Shown: in pieces, positions 15,403 to 24,824 of the stretch
Numbering within the stretch: position 1 is the stretch's first letter
Layout of the letters: each line of letters opens with the position of its first letter
Position numbers and translations under genes: made by a program
Notes under the pieces: generated by a model
Told to the model about the DNA's origin: nothing
The model's database searches: none
What the model saw: the letters and a program-made list of their open reading frames with translations, nothing else
NCBI GenBank assembly: GCA_017447865.1
Contig: JAFSMO010000003.1
Coordinates: forward strand, 1 to 51,817
Direction of reading: 5' to 3'
Source: Thermoguttaceae bacterium
GTDB lineage: Bacteria > Planctomycetota > Planctomycetia > Pirellulales > Thermoguttaceae
DNA: 51,817 nucleotides

Positions 15403-18400
15403 ATGTTTCGTCAAATTTTAACAATTTCATTTTTGTCCCTGTTTTTCTTCATGATCTCTACAGCATTCCTGAATGCTGAGACAGAACTTGATAAAACGAT
15501 GAGCTCATACTTTGATGTCATGGAAGATCTTCGTAAGGATACGTCCAAAGATGCAGAAGAGATTCTGAAGGAAAAAGAAGCTAAAAAGAATCGTTTTATA
15601 ACGAATGCAAATAAATTTTTCAATGATGATGATGTTGATCTTGGATTCTTTTTGGATGATGAAGAGAACGAAGACTTCTGGGGATATCTGAACCATATCA
15701 AAGGTAAAAACAAAGAAGCTTACCAAACTATTATTAATTATTTAAACACGGAAGAATTAAACAAAGAAGAATCCAATCCCGAGAAATCCGGTGTTGCTAT
15801 TCTGGTAGAAAAAATTCAGAAGGCAATTCAGAAGGAAGACTCGTTAGAAAAATTGATTTCGCAGCGAGATCAATGTCTTGAATTTTGTGAAAAGATGAAA
15901 GAGAAAGGTCTGAATGTCAATTTACTTAGTGGCATAGTTGATGCACTGGTAGAGAAAATTCCGGATGAAAACACGCTGGACAAGTTGGATTTGCAGCGTA
16001 AGGAATGGCTTCAATTCAGTACAAAGTTGGCAAAGTATGAGTTGAATGTCAATAAGCTTGATGACAAAATCAAGCAGATTGAGTCGGATATGGTGGCAAT
16101 TGTTGCCGAGAAACTGGAAACGATGGTTTCGAACAAAGATGTCCTGATATTCAGGAAAGAAATAAAAGCAAAAAAGGTGATCTACCAACTTACAGGGGAG
16201 CTTTTCGCGAAAGAATACGTGAGAACATTACCTGAACAGGCGTCTCAACTTATCGATGTATGGCAATCATCCAAGGGCGATCTTGAAGATCTGCAGGATA
16301 ACGTTAAATCTGCTTTAACCGATAAAATCTCGAAAGGAATGGAAAATGAGGTGACTGGTTACTCCACAATTTCCACCCTTTTGGCCTACTGGAACGATCT
16401 CAAAGACAAGGATAAGGAAGACCTTGTCCAATGTTCGGATGTCGTTCTCAAAAGACTTAATCAAATCGCTCCTGCAGAACTGACTGGAAATGATCTGGAA
16501 GATATTTTGACCAAATGGAACACGCTGGCCACTTCAGATGAATTCAATAATCCTTCTGCGGAAAAGTTTCAAAGTCCTTTGCTGGAGGTTGTGAATACAA
16601 ACCTGACGCAGCAGTTCCCTGAAGATTTGAAGTCTCTTTCCTCAAAGGGGCAGATCGAGTACTGGAACAAACTCAATAATGACAAAAAATTGAATTTGAA
16701 GACAATTGCTTCGAAAGAGACTCAGAATTCCTTTAAGGAAGCTCTCAAGAAGCAAATGATTTCAGCATTTGAAAATGAAATCAACGATTTTTCAGACTGT
16801 GACGAGTGCCTTTCCCAATGGAGTGAATTCCAGAAAAACATTGCGCAAATCGGTAATCCATCTCTTGATTCAACTCAGCAAAAGCTGGCTGATAAAATTC
16901 GGAAATGTTTTACTAAAGAGTGGAATAATATCGAAGCCAAGTCAAGTGATGATTACATTAGTTATCTTGAAAAGGCGAAAATTGTCAAAGATTCCAAATT
17001 AAGTAATTTGGCTGGTCTGAAAGATGTGATCGCAGGCAAATTTGAAGAGGCATGGGGAAAGACTCTCAATTCCCAAACTCCTGAGACAATTGTTTCTCTG
17101 TGGGAATCGGCAACTAAGAGTCCCTGTTTTGATCTTCTGCCGGAGAAACCAATGCGGGCCTTGATGGGCAAGCAGTTTGGTGTTTGTTTGGTAAATAAAC
17201 TTTCAGGTAAAACTGACTGTCAAGCGTTTTCCAATTTCTGGAATTCATTAAAAGCATCCATGCAGAAAGTCGGTTTCATGCCATCCGCTGATATGGCAGA
17301 AAGGGCCAGAAAACGTTTCAGTGATTTGCTGGATAATGCCGTGCCAAGTGAGGAAAACGAAATTCTGGCAATGATCCAAAATCTCAAAAAATCAATCGGA
17401 GATCCAATCTTCCAGACTGTTTTGGATGAAAAAAAGCAAAGCACAATTTTGACTTTTTGGAAAAAAAGTTTAGAGAATTTGTCCTGTATTGACATGCTGG
17501 AACTGAATTCTAAACGTAAGGTGGAATTCAGTTCTTATAAGCCAGACTTCCAGAAAGAACTGAAAACTGCTTTTAACACGGCGTTTTGGGAACAATTTAA
17601 GGTAGAACTGGAGGCAAACGGGAAAAGCTGTGAGGATTGTATTTCCTTCTGGGAAAAGCTGTCTGCTCATGGTTTTGTCCCTGAGAATGGTGAAGGTCAA
17701 ATGGCCATTCAGACATTCACTAAAAATCTGGACGTCAAAGCCCCTGCCAGCTCCGTCATTTCCGAACTGGAAAGCGCGGAGGAGTATTTGAAGGCCACTC
17801 TTCAGTCGCTTAATGAGAATTCCTCCATTTTCAAGCCTGCTGTGAACAAGAAAATCGCCGAGGTTCAGCAGCAGATCGCGTATTGGCAGGAATTTGATGA
17901 AAAACTGAAAGAAATGGTGAGTAATTTGAAAGAAACTCCCCAGGGCCTTGAGGAATTTGAGACAAATCTTCGTGTTTTTGAGGAGAAATTCTCCAAATTT
18001 GCAACCTATGATGAACTCCACAAAAACAATCAGGAATATGCGGAGGGAATTCAAGCCATTTTCGCCTGGAATCGTTGGTGCAACAGACAACCGCTCTCGC
18101 AGGCTCAGGAAAATTTGAACATGCGACTTATTCCTGAATGGCAGAAGATCTCCGCCGAGTCCAATTTGTACGACTATTCGAAACCTTACATTGTGCTGAA
18201 AGATCAATTACAGAAATTTTTCAGTTCGACCCAATACCCTGTATGGAGACAATATCGATACGATGGACTGGATTATTTTATCCTGCCGAAACATGAAACA
18301 TCTAGAGTGTTCTTCATTGATGATGATGATAATACCCAAGTAGTGATAAAGGATCCCTCCTTAATCAAGGATGGATACCACCATGCGGTTTTTAATGGAC

Positions 18401-18936
18401 TGAATCAGGAACTCGGAGATATCACAAATGAGGAAATTCAGCATAATCCCAAGGTTATGTATGACTTCCTTTACAAAGCACTTCGTAAATTGAGATGTGA
18501 TACTAATATCCATCCGGCTTTTGCTGCTTATGGAATTTGTGAGATCCTCAAGATCGCCAACCAACAGTTACAAGCTGATTCTCAAATGTTTTCAGCATTA
18601 CGTATCCCTCAAAACATTGAAGTGATACAGGACATTGAGCACAGTTTGGATTTCACAAAATTCAAGTCTGGTTCTCTCTTTACTCGAGAGGAGAGAATTG
18701 GGGCGGATCATATCCTCCGCAAATATACCCTCCCAGCCAATAATATTTCGATTTCCACCCCGAAGGTGGCGCCATCGACCTATGAATGGGTTGGATTTAG
18801 GGATTCTGCTGGTGAGAAACACATTGGCAAGGTTACGACCGAACCGGGTTCTTATTGGGTGATTGAGGACGGAAGATTAATTCCTGCCGAAACTGGAAGT
18901 GGCGCGAGACTTTTGTTCTGGCATTCGGGCAAATAA
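15403..18936 (+). CDS. Giant exported alpha-helical repeat protein, unknown function
   Basis: The 1177-aa protein has a signal peptide (residues 1-25, ending LNAE). Residues 30-930 are almost wholly helical and contain at least ten copies of a degenerate unit centred on Trp: LIDVWQSSK, LLAYWNDL, ILTKWNTL, QIEYWNKL, CLSQWSEF, IVSLWESA, FSNFWNSL, ILTFWKKS, CISFWEKL and QIAYWQEF. Spacing is often 43-52 residues. The last 240 residues change to a mixed fold (VWRQYRYDGLDYFIL, SRVFFIDDDDNTQVV, STYEWVGFRDSAGE). No catalytic motif is seen. AAGGAG precedes the ATG, 55 nt after the previous gene. It looks like a long scaffold or binding solenoid in the periplasm or outside, and is the last gene of the island operon. 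Confidence 0.8.
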   Translation: MFRQILTISFLSLFFFMISTAFLNAETELDKTMSSYFDVMEDLRKDTSKDAEEILKEKEAKKNRFITNANKFFNDDDVDLGFFLDDEENEDFWGYLNHIKGKNKEAYQTIINYLNTEELNKEESNPEKSGVAILVEKIQKAIQKEDSLEKLISQRDQCLEFCEKMKEKGLNVNLLSGIVDALVEKIPDENTLDKLDLQRKEWLQFSTKLAKYELNVNKLDDKIKQIESDMVAIVAEKLETMVSNKDVLIFRKEIKAKKVIYQLTGELFAKEYVRTLPEQASQLIDVWQSSKGDLEDLQDNVKSALTDKISKGMENEVTGYSTISTLLAYWNDLKDKDKEDLVQCSDVVLKRLNQIAPAELTGNDLEDILTKWNTLATSDEFNNPSAEKFQSPLLEVVNTNLTQQFPEDLKSLSSKGQIEYWNKLNNDKKLNLKTIASKETQNSFKEALKKQMISAFENEINDFSDCDECLSQWSEFQKNIAQIGNPSLDSTQQKLADKIRKCFTKEWNNIEAKSSDDYISYLEKAKIVKDSKLSNLAGLKDVIAGKFEEAWGKTLNSQTPETIVSLWESATKSPCFDLLPEKPMRALMGKQFGVCLVNKLSGKTDCQAFSNFWNSLKASMQKVGFMPSADMAERARKRFSDLLDNAVPSEENEILAMIQNLKKSIGDPIFQTVLDEKKQSTILTFWKKSLENLSCIDMLELNSKRKVEFSSYKPDFQKELKTAFNTAFWEQFKVELEANGKSCEDCISFWEKLSAHGFVPENGEGQMAIQTFTKNLDVKAPASSVISELESAEEYLKATLQSLNENSSIFKPAVNKKIAEVQQQIAYWQEFDEKLKEMVSNLKETPQGLEEFETNLRVFEEKFSKFATYDELHKNNQEYAEGIQAIFAWNRWCNRQPLSQAQENLNMRLIPEWQKISAESNLYDYSKPYIVLKDQLQKFFSSTQYPVWRQYRYDGLDYFILPKHETSRVFFIDDDDNTQVVIKDPSLIKDGYHHAVFNGLNQELGDITNEEIQHNPKVMYDFLYKALRKLRCDTNIHPAFAAYGICEILKIANQQLQADSQMFSALRIPQNIEVIQDIEHSLDFTKFKSGSLFTREERIGADHILRKYTLPANNISISTPKVAPSTYEWVGFRDSAGEKHIGKVTTEPGSYWVIEDGRLIPAETGSGARLLFWHSGK

Positions 18937-18958
18937 AGCGTAATTGCCGATGCTTCCA

Positions 18959-19097
18959 GCGTCGTCCGGAATGAATGATTACGACGAAAACGCCCCTGCG
19001 GGATGACACGTCTTGTGCCGTTCCCGCAGGGGCGTAACTTACCCGGAGGGGGAATTTCCTGTTAAACCTTGCCGTCCACCGTGTTCCAGTGGACGGC
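18959..19097. terminator. Terminator region with three stems between convergent genes
   Basis: CGTCGT/ACGACG near 18959-18985 comes first. ACGCCCCTGCGGGA (18990-19003) then pairs perfectly over 14 bp with 19022-19035. GCCGTCCAC (19071-19079) pairs perfectly with GTGGACGGC (19089-19097), followed by CACTCTTTT. The block separates the island operon (+) from the surface-protein gene (-) and probably stops transcription from both sides. The stems are GC-rich, unlike the operon. Confidence 0.65.
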
Positions 19098-19123
19098 CAC
19101 TCTTTTAATAATCGCGCAGAGGG

Positions 19124-21688
19124 TTATTTCGTTGTTGTGACACTCACTTTTGCGAAGGTCGAAATTGCATAAGAAGGCAAGTACATTATAGTCTCGGCAA
19201 AGTCTATATATTGCGCGAACTGAAAATCGTATTTCGTATTGCTGCTGAGTCCCCAAATGGTTAATGTGTCACCATCAAATTCGTAATAGTAAGGCCCCAT
19301 ATAGTCATCGGTTTCCCAAAAATCGTAATAAACAAAATTTTTATCAGTCTTCGTTTTGATTCCCATCTTGAACGACATTTCTGCCTCGACAGCATTAGAA
19401 ACCTTAAAGGTGACAGAATTACTGGTTTTGCTGACCACTTTCATACCAAGTTTGGTAAGGCCTCCAGCCCAAATAATTTGGTTTTCGTCGTTGCTGGAGC
19501 CTACCGGTGTAACTAACACATCGTACAGCGTGTCATTTTTGACGGAAATCGTCAGTTCTGTTTTGTTCTTTACCGTTTTGGTAGTCCACTTTTGGGTATC
19601 TTCAGGCCGATATTGGACGGTATAGGAGCTGGCTCCGGAATCTTCCCAGTAAATGGTTGTTTTTCCCGAAGTTGTTGACCGGGACGAAACCGGGAAATAC
19701 TCATAACATCCAATATCCATGCGAGATCCCATAAGACGCGCATTACCCGCGAGGTCTTTTTCAGTCCAGTAAGAGGAGGTCCAGGCCCCGGCGTCTATAC
19801 ATGGGGAGAAGGCTACCGGACGATAGCTCTTATCCAACTTTGATTGGTCTAAAGTTAAACAATTGGACCGGAGGATGTCGCCAGTTCCATAATTCGAGGT
19901 TGAGCAAACAGAAGCATATACCCTCAAATCCCAATCGTCACCGTCGTTCCTGAACGTTTTGCGATTAAGAGCGCTGGTAATATTTTGGATATACATCTCT
20001 CCTTGATTGTAGTTCCAAAAACATGCCCAATTACTTTCTTCTACATCGTTGTCAACAACAAGGCTGTTATAAAGCCGCGCAACCCCTTTGTTGTAAATAA
20101 TGTATCCTGTATTGCCGTGGAATTGACACCGGTTAAATTCAGAAGTGCCACTTTCATTATAGCAAATCTTGTAGTTATCCTCGAATTCTGTTTGACTAAC
20201 GAACAGAGAGCTGTTGTTCTTGTTATAGATGGCAACTCCGGAGCAGTCCTCAAAATCGCAGTTTGTAACATTCATTTTTCCTTTTGAGGCATTTGTCACA
20301 TTGTAAGACGATACCCAATCAAATGCACAGTGGTTGATGTTGGCAATAGCGCTTGGGGAAGTTCCTTCGAACCAACAGGCTTTACCCAGGCTTAAAAAAT
20401 GACAGTTTTGTATATTGAAAACACTGTCAGTCTGCCCATAGCAGTAAATGGCACTTCCTGTCACACCGCCAGCACTTGCGAATTTAATTCCTTTAATCGT
20501 TACATTTTTTGCGCCGTTAACCTTTAAACCGTAATCGCTACTTGCCAAAATGAACGACACTCCCGGTTCGTCATTGTTGGCATCATATAAGGAACTGGCG
20601 TCGATGGTGATATTCTTATTAATAACAAGGGGACTGACCAGACGAATCGATTGCCCCTTAATATTCTTCGCGAAAGTAATGACCGCTCCATCAGTGGCTT
20701 TCTGGATGGCCTCGCGCAGGGATGTGGTTTTGTCCGTATTGACTTCATCATCCAATGCGTTGACAACAATTTTTGTAGTTTTCAATTTATTCGTTGCTGC
20801 GCTCACGGTTGTATAAGGTGAAATTAAAGACCGGGAAGAAGCCTTTTCCGCTTGCGCAAACTGGAAACTGTACTTGGTATTAACTGCCAGCCCTTTAACG
20901 GTCAATATATCCCCCTCAAAAGAATAAGACAGGGCGCCGGATTGGCCATTTTCAGTGTCCGGGAAAACATCATAATAAGTGTAAGTCTTTTCATTCGGTG
21001 CTTTGATACCCAGTACACCATTACAACCAAATTCCCACATGGGAGTCCTGGTGATCTGGAAGGAAATGGAACTGTCTGTTTTGTCAACTGCTTTGACTTT
21101 AAGTTTACTCAAAGCAGCCGCCACTGTAACATCTTCTTTATCTGCCATTCCTTGAGGAGTTACTGTCACATCATATATGCGATCCGTTTTTACAGAAATG
21201 GAAAGATTCGTTTTTCCTTTCACAACTTTGGTAGTCGTCGCTCCGACCGGGTTAAGGTGATCATCCAGCAGTGTGTATTTGACAGTATAGGATTCTGCGC
21301 CAATATCATTCCAGGAAACTTCAACTTTGGTACTGCTTGTCGATCTGACCTTGACCTCAAGATACGTTGGGTTACTTTTGACATAATCACCCGCAACCAC
21401 ATCAGCGTCGTTCAAAGTCGGTGCCGCCTGGACCTGCGGGAAGTCAGAATCATCATCCAAAGGGGCCGCGGCGGATTGCACAGTTGCCAGATTCATTTCC
21501 ACAAAACTGGCGCCATTTACTCCATCTTCAGTAGAAATGAGGGCGGAAACGTTGTCGGCAAAATCATCGGTATCGGCTGTGGGAGAAACGGCACTCAAAA
21601 GTTCGCGGTTCTCAAGAGATTCGATATGAAGAACGCGACTGGCGTGATTTTTGGCGTTGACATGGTGACGCTGGAATGATTTGAACAT
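19124..21688 (-). CDS. Planctomycete LEPR-type surface protein with CSLREA segment and beta-helix between two FN3-like modules
   Basis: The 854-aa product begins with a basic segment and the planctomycete anchor motif SLENRELLSA (residues 25-34), typical of exported surface proteins in this phylum. Two similar modules of about 185 residues (about 110-300 and 665-854), each with SYTVKYT/SYTVQYR and NTKYSFQFAQ/NTKYDFQFAQ, flank the centre and look like paired FN3 domains. The centre has a CSLREA-type segment (NALDDEVNTDKTTSLREAI) followed by a right-handed parallel beta-helix (DASSLYDANNDEPG, NCDFEDCSGVAIYN). It ends without an obvious sorting tail. AAAGGAG is an ideal ribosome site. Its GC content is lower than the metabolic genes. 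A role as adhesin or glycan-binding surface protein is inferred. Confidence 0.85.
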   Translation of the reverse strand: MFKSFQRHHVNAKNHASRVLHIESLENRELLSAVSPTADTDDFADNVSALISTEDGVNGASFVEMNLATVQSAAAPLDDDSDFPQVQAAPTLNDADVVAGDYVKSNPTYLEVKVRSTSSTKVEVSWNDIGAESYTVKYTLLDDHLNPVGATTTKVVKGKTNLSISVKTDRIYDVTVTPQGMADKEDVTVAAALSKLKVKAVDKTDSSISFQITRTPMWEFGCNGVLGIKAPNEKTYTYYDVFPDTENGQSGALSYSFEGDILTVKGLAVNTKYSFQFAQAEKASSRSLISPYTTVSAATNKLKTTKIVVNALDDEVNTDKTTSLREAIQKATDGAVITFAKNIKGQSIRLVSPLVINKNITIDASSLYDANNDEPGVSFILASSDYGLKVNGAKNVTIKGIKFASAGGVTGSAIYCYGQTDSVFNIQNCHFLSLGKACWFEGTSPSAIANINHCAFDWVSSYNVTNASKGKMNVTNCDFEDCSGVAIYNKNNSSLFVSQTEFEDNYKICYNESGTSEFNRCQFHGNTGYIIYNKGVARLYNSLVVDNDVEESNWACFWNYNQGEMYIQNITSALNRKTFRNDGDDWDLRVYASVCSTSNYGTGDILRSNCLTLDQSKLDKSYRPVAFSPCIDAGAWTSSYWTEKDLAGNARLMGSRMDIGCYEYFPVSSRSTTSGKTTIYWEDSGASSYTVQYRPEDTQKWTTKTVKNKTELTISVKNDTLYDVLVTPVGSSNDENQIIWAGGLTKLGMKVVSKTSNSVTFKVSNAVEAEMSFKMGIKTKTDKNFVYYDFWETDDYMGPYYYEFDGDTLTIWGLSSNTKYDFQFAQYIDFAETIMYLPSYAISTFAKVSVTTTK

Positions 21689-22010
21689 GGTTACTCCTTT
21701 GATTCGAATGAAAAACGTACTGGTTTTGTGTTAAAATGGACAACTCCTATCAAAACAATTTTATCATATTTTGAATTTTTAACCAAGGGGGGGGGAGAAA
21801 AATATTTAACCTTTTTTATTTTAGAGCAAAAATTTCGCGAATGAGTCGATTATTCCCAAAACCCCTGTTTCGACCGGGAATCAATTCTCCTGAACAAGCC
21901 GTGCTCTTTAATAAGGCAGCTACTTCGTTTTCCCGGAATCGGTTATCGCCTCGATCGACTCCCGCGCAAGGAATTTCTGAACGGACTCTTTCTGTTTTAA
22001 GACAGGGATA
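21689..22010. other. Intergenic region with a nine-G run
   Basis: The stretch is AT-rich near the surface gene and has a G9 homopolymer at 21787-21795, about 100 bp before that gene's start. A 79-codon minus-strand frame (21816-22055) has no ribosome site or recognisable product. No RNA gene was seen. Confidence 0.5.
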
Positions 22011-22039
22011 TTGACAAATTGGAATCGTAAGGTTATAAT
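22011..22039 (+). promoter_or_regulatory. Consensus sigma-70 promoter
   Basis: TTGACA (22011-22016), a 17-nt spacer and TATAAT (22034-22039) match the vegetative consensus at all twelve positions. It is about 100 bp before the ATG at 22141 and would drive the beta-helix/GH5 gene pair. Confidence 0.8.
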
Positions 22040-22140
22040 TTGTTTTATCCGGCAAGAATGTTATACGTTGTGTACTTGCCTGTCATTTCCTTGACTGAAA
22101 AGTCCAGAACCAGGAATCTGTTAAACGGTTGAAAACTTCC

Positions 22141-23199
22141 ATGAAACGTTTGCTTTTTCTGTTGGCCATCCTGTTTACTGCGAGTGCGTTCGGCAAGACG
22201 CTGCACGTCGGGCCGGGTCAGGCCTTTTCCCGAATCGAAGACGCTCTTGAGGCGGCGCCGCCCGGGGCCCGGATCGTCGTGCACCCGCTGCCCGACGGCG
22301 AGGCGTATAAAGAGGTCAAGCTGATGGTCACCAAGCCGAATCTGACCATTCAGGCGGCCGACCCGAACCAGCCGATCCCTCTGGACGGGACGGGCGTCAA
22401 CTACTCCGGCGCCGGTTCCACCCCCCGGGCGATCGTTCAGTTTTGCGCTGATGCTTCCGGCGGCACGCTCGACGGTTTCATCCTTCGCGGCGCGCACAAC
22501 GACACGCATAACGCCGCGGGCGTGCGGATCACTCAGGCCAACGACGTGACGATCTCCCGGTGCGACATTCACGGCAACGACATGGGGATCATGAGCGACG
22601 GCCGCGCCGGTCGGAAGGGCGTGGAACCCCAGGGCGCCAATCAGCTCGTGACCCACTGCCGCATCACGGAAAACGGCGCGCCGGAAGAGCCCGGATACAA
22701 TCACAATCTGTACCTCGGCGGCGACAGCGTGACGATCCAGTACTCGGAGATCGCCCGCGCGACGACCGGGCATAACGTGAAGTGCCGCGTTCATCGGGTC
22801 ACCATTTCGAACTGCTCGATCCACGACGCCGCCAACCGGGAGATCGATCTGGTGGACGGCAAAAACTGCACGGACGTTTCCGGCAGCAACGCGCTGATCT
22901 CGAACTGCTCGATCAAAAAAGACGCCCGGTGCCCGGGGAATCACGGCACGATCCACTTCGGGAAAGACGGTGGCGCCGCGCATGACGGGGGGCTCGTCCT
23001 CAAGAATAACGTGATCGAAACGCCGTTTTCCACCCCGGTGATCGAGCTGACCGACGGCAAGGGGGTGGTTCTGAACGGAAACGTCTTTTCCGACGCCGGG
23101 ACCGGAACCGCAACGGCGCTCGTCAAAACGCACGGAAATCAGACCGTCCGGGAGTCCGGCAACGAGATTCCGGAAAGATGGTCAATTCAGCAAGAATAA
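22141..23199 (+). CDS. Secreted right-handed parallel beta-helix protein
   Basis: The 352-aa product has a signal peptide (MKRLLFLLAILFTASAFG). The start LHVGPGQAFSRIEDALEAAPPGARIVVHP is the usual entry of pectate-lyase-like/NosD-type beta-helix proteins, followed by repeating coils such as GVRITQANDVTISRCDIHGND and HRVTISNCSIHDAANREIDLVDGKN. No pectate-lyase catalytic set is obvious, so it may be a lyase, isomerase or binding protein. A TTG four codons upstream could also start it, but the ATG fits the signal peptide better. It is 20 nt from the following GH5 gene and probably in one operon with it. Confidence 0.8.
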   Translation: MKRLLFLLAILFTASAFGKTLHVGPGQAFSRIEDALEAAPPGARIVVHPLPDGEAYKEVKLMVTKPNLTIQAADPNQPIPLDGTGVNYSGAGSTPRAIVQFCADASGGTLDGFILRGAHNDTHNAAGVRITQANDVTISRCDIHGNDMGIMSDGRAGRKGVEPQGANQLVTHCRITENGAPEEPGYNHNLYLGGDSVTIQYSEIARATTGHNVKCRVHRVTISNCSIHDAANREIDLVDGKNCTDVSGSNALISNCSIKKDARCPGNHGTIHFGKDGGAAHDGGLVLKNNVIETPFSTPVIELTDGKGVVLNGNVFSDAGTGTATALVKTHGNQTVRESGNEIPERWSIQQE

Positions 23200-23219
23200 T
23201 TCGTAATTAAGGGGGCGAA

Positions 23220-24782
23220 ATGTTAAATCTTCGATTGGTTTGTTTACTGGCGATCGTGATGTTCCCGGCGGTCTCGTTCGGGGAAACGGAACTTTCGAAC
23301 GGCGACTTCTCCCAAATCACGGCGGCACAGCTCGCGTCGGACTGGGGCGTGAATCAAGACTCCACGTCCGTCGTGACCGAAAAAATCGACGGGAAAACCG
23401 TCCCGATTCTGCGTCTGACGGTCAAAGAGCCGCGGTCGCACGTGATGGTTTACCGCCGGATGGACCTTCCGCAAAACGCCCCCAAAGCGCTGAAAGTCCG
23501 GCTTAAAGTCCGCTACTCCGACGTTCAGTCCGGCGAGCAGAACTGGAACGACGGGCGGTTCATCATGAATTTCAAATCGTCCGACGGCCAGACGCTCAAG
23601 CCCTCGCCGCACGTGCCGACGTTTAAGGGGACGTCCGATGGCTGGCAGAACGTCGAGTACGTCGTCGCGGTGCCGGATGGGGCGCAGTACGCCGAGCTGA
23701 TGCCGTACTTCCTGCAGGCGCAGGCCGGAACGATGGAGTTTGCCGCGATCCAGGTCACGGAGACCGATCAGGCGCCGCCGGAAAAAAAGGAGCCGCCGAG
23801 GGTCCAGGCGAAGCCGTCCACGGTCCAAACGCCCCGCGATCTGGCCGGTCTTTCGGAACCGCTCCGCGTCTCGGGGAACCGGATCGTTAACCGGAAGGGG
23901 AAGGAGGTTTGGCTCCAGGGCCTCTGCATCGACTCGCTGGAATGGTGCGCCGGCGGCGAGCGCATCGAGCAAAGCGTCGCGGTCGCTCTGAACGACTGGC
24001 ACGCCAACGTGGTCCGGCTTCCCGTCACCGAGGAATTCTGGTTTGGCCGGAACAAATGGCAGAACGACGGTGGCGAAAAGTACCGGCAACTGGTGGACCG
24101 CGTGGTCGCTCTCTGCGCCGAAAAGAAGGCGTACCTGGTCCTCGACCTGCACCGGTTCGGGACGCCGAATGAGGATCACAAGAAATTCTGGGCTGACGCG
24201 GCCATTCGGTACAAGAATCACCCGGCCGTGATTTTCGAGCTTTTCAACGAGCCGCACGACCTCGACTGGGAAACGTGGCGGTCTTCCATGCAGGCGCTTC
24301 TCGACGCCGTGCGCCAGACCGGGGCGAACAATCCGGTCGTCGCGGGCGGTTTGGACTGGGGCTACGATCTTTCCGCCGTGGCCAGCGGCGAGTTCGTCCT
24401 GAAGGACACAAAATCCGGTCGCGGCGTCATTTACTCGTCCCACATTTACCCCTGGAAGACGGGCTGGAAGAAAGCGTTCCTTGACGCGGCAAAGCAGTAC
24501 CCGATCTTCATCGGCGAGGTGGGAAATCTGCGCTCGTGGGACGATTTCAGCTTCATCCCGAAAAGCGCTCAGAAAGAAATCGTGGGCGTTGAAAGCCCCT
24601 GGCCGGCGGACATGCTGGGCGTGATCCAGAAGCACCGACTGAACTGGACCGCGTTCAGCTTCCACCCGACGTGCGGCCCGAACGTGATCCAGGACTGGGA
24701 CTACACGCCGACCGAATTTTGGGGCGTTTTCGTCAAGGAAGCATTAGCCGGAAAGCGTTTCCAAACGAAAAACCTGCGCTAA
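23220..24782 (+). CDS. Secreted glycoside hydrolase family 5 enzyme with N-terminal carbohydrate-binding domain
   Basis: The 520-aa protein has a signal peptide (to about residue 21), a beta-sandwich domain (residues 25-180; ELSNGDFSQITAAQLASDW is a typical entry of CBM4/22-like domains), a short K/P-rich linker and a GH5 catalytic domain. GLCIDSLEW, NVVRLPV, VLDLHRFG and VIFELFNEPHD (acid/base E344) lead to IFIGEVGN (nucleophile E433). Cellulase, mannanase or related endo-beta-glycanase activity is expected; the subfamily cannot be fixed by eye. GGGGGCG precedes the ATG. It probably acts on plant cell-wall glycan outside the cytosol together with the upstream beta-helix protein. Confidence 0.88.
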   Translation: MLNLRLVCLLAIVMFPAVSFGETELSNGDFSQITAAQLASDWGVNQDSTSVVTEKIDGKTVPILRLTVKEPRSHVMVYRRMDLPQNAPKALKVRLKVRYSDVQSGEQNWNDGRFIMNFKSSDGQTLKPSPHVPTFKGTSDGWQNVEYVVAVPDGAQYAELMPYFLQAQAGTMEFAAIQVTETDQAPPEKKEPPRVQAKPSTVQTPRDLAGLSEPLRVSGNRIVNRKGKEVWLQGLCIDSLEWCAGGERIEQSVAVALNDWHANVVRLPVTEEFWFGRNKWQNDGGEKYRQLVDRVVALCAEKKAYLVLDLHRFGTPNEDHKKFWADAAIRYKNHPAVIFELFNEPHDLDWETWRSSMQALLDAVRQTGANNPVVAGGLDWGYDLSAVASGEFVLKDTKSGRGVIYSSHIYPWKTGWKKAFLDAAKQYPIFIGEVGNLRSWDDFSFIPKSAQKEIVGVESPWPADMLGVIQKHRLNWTAFSFHPTCGPNVIQDWDYTPTEFWGVFVKEALAGKRFQTKNLR

Positions 24783-24824
24783 GAGCGGGATAAAAGCCTG
24801 TGCACCCCGGACGCGCTCCGTGAA

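Noticed and set aside
21816..22055. 79-codon minus-strand frame upstream of the beta-helix gene
   Set aside because: No ribosome site, composition unlike a protein, and it runs through the consensus promoter of the opposite strand.
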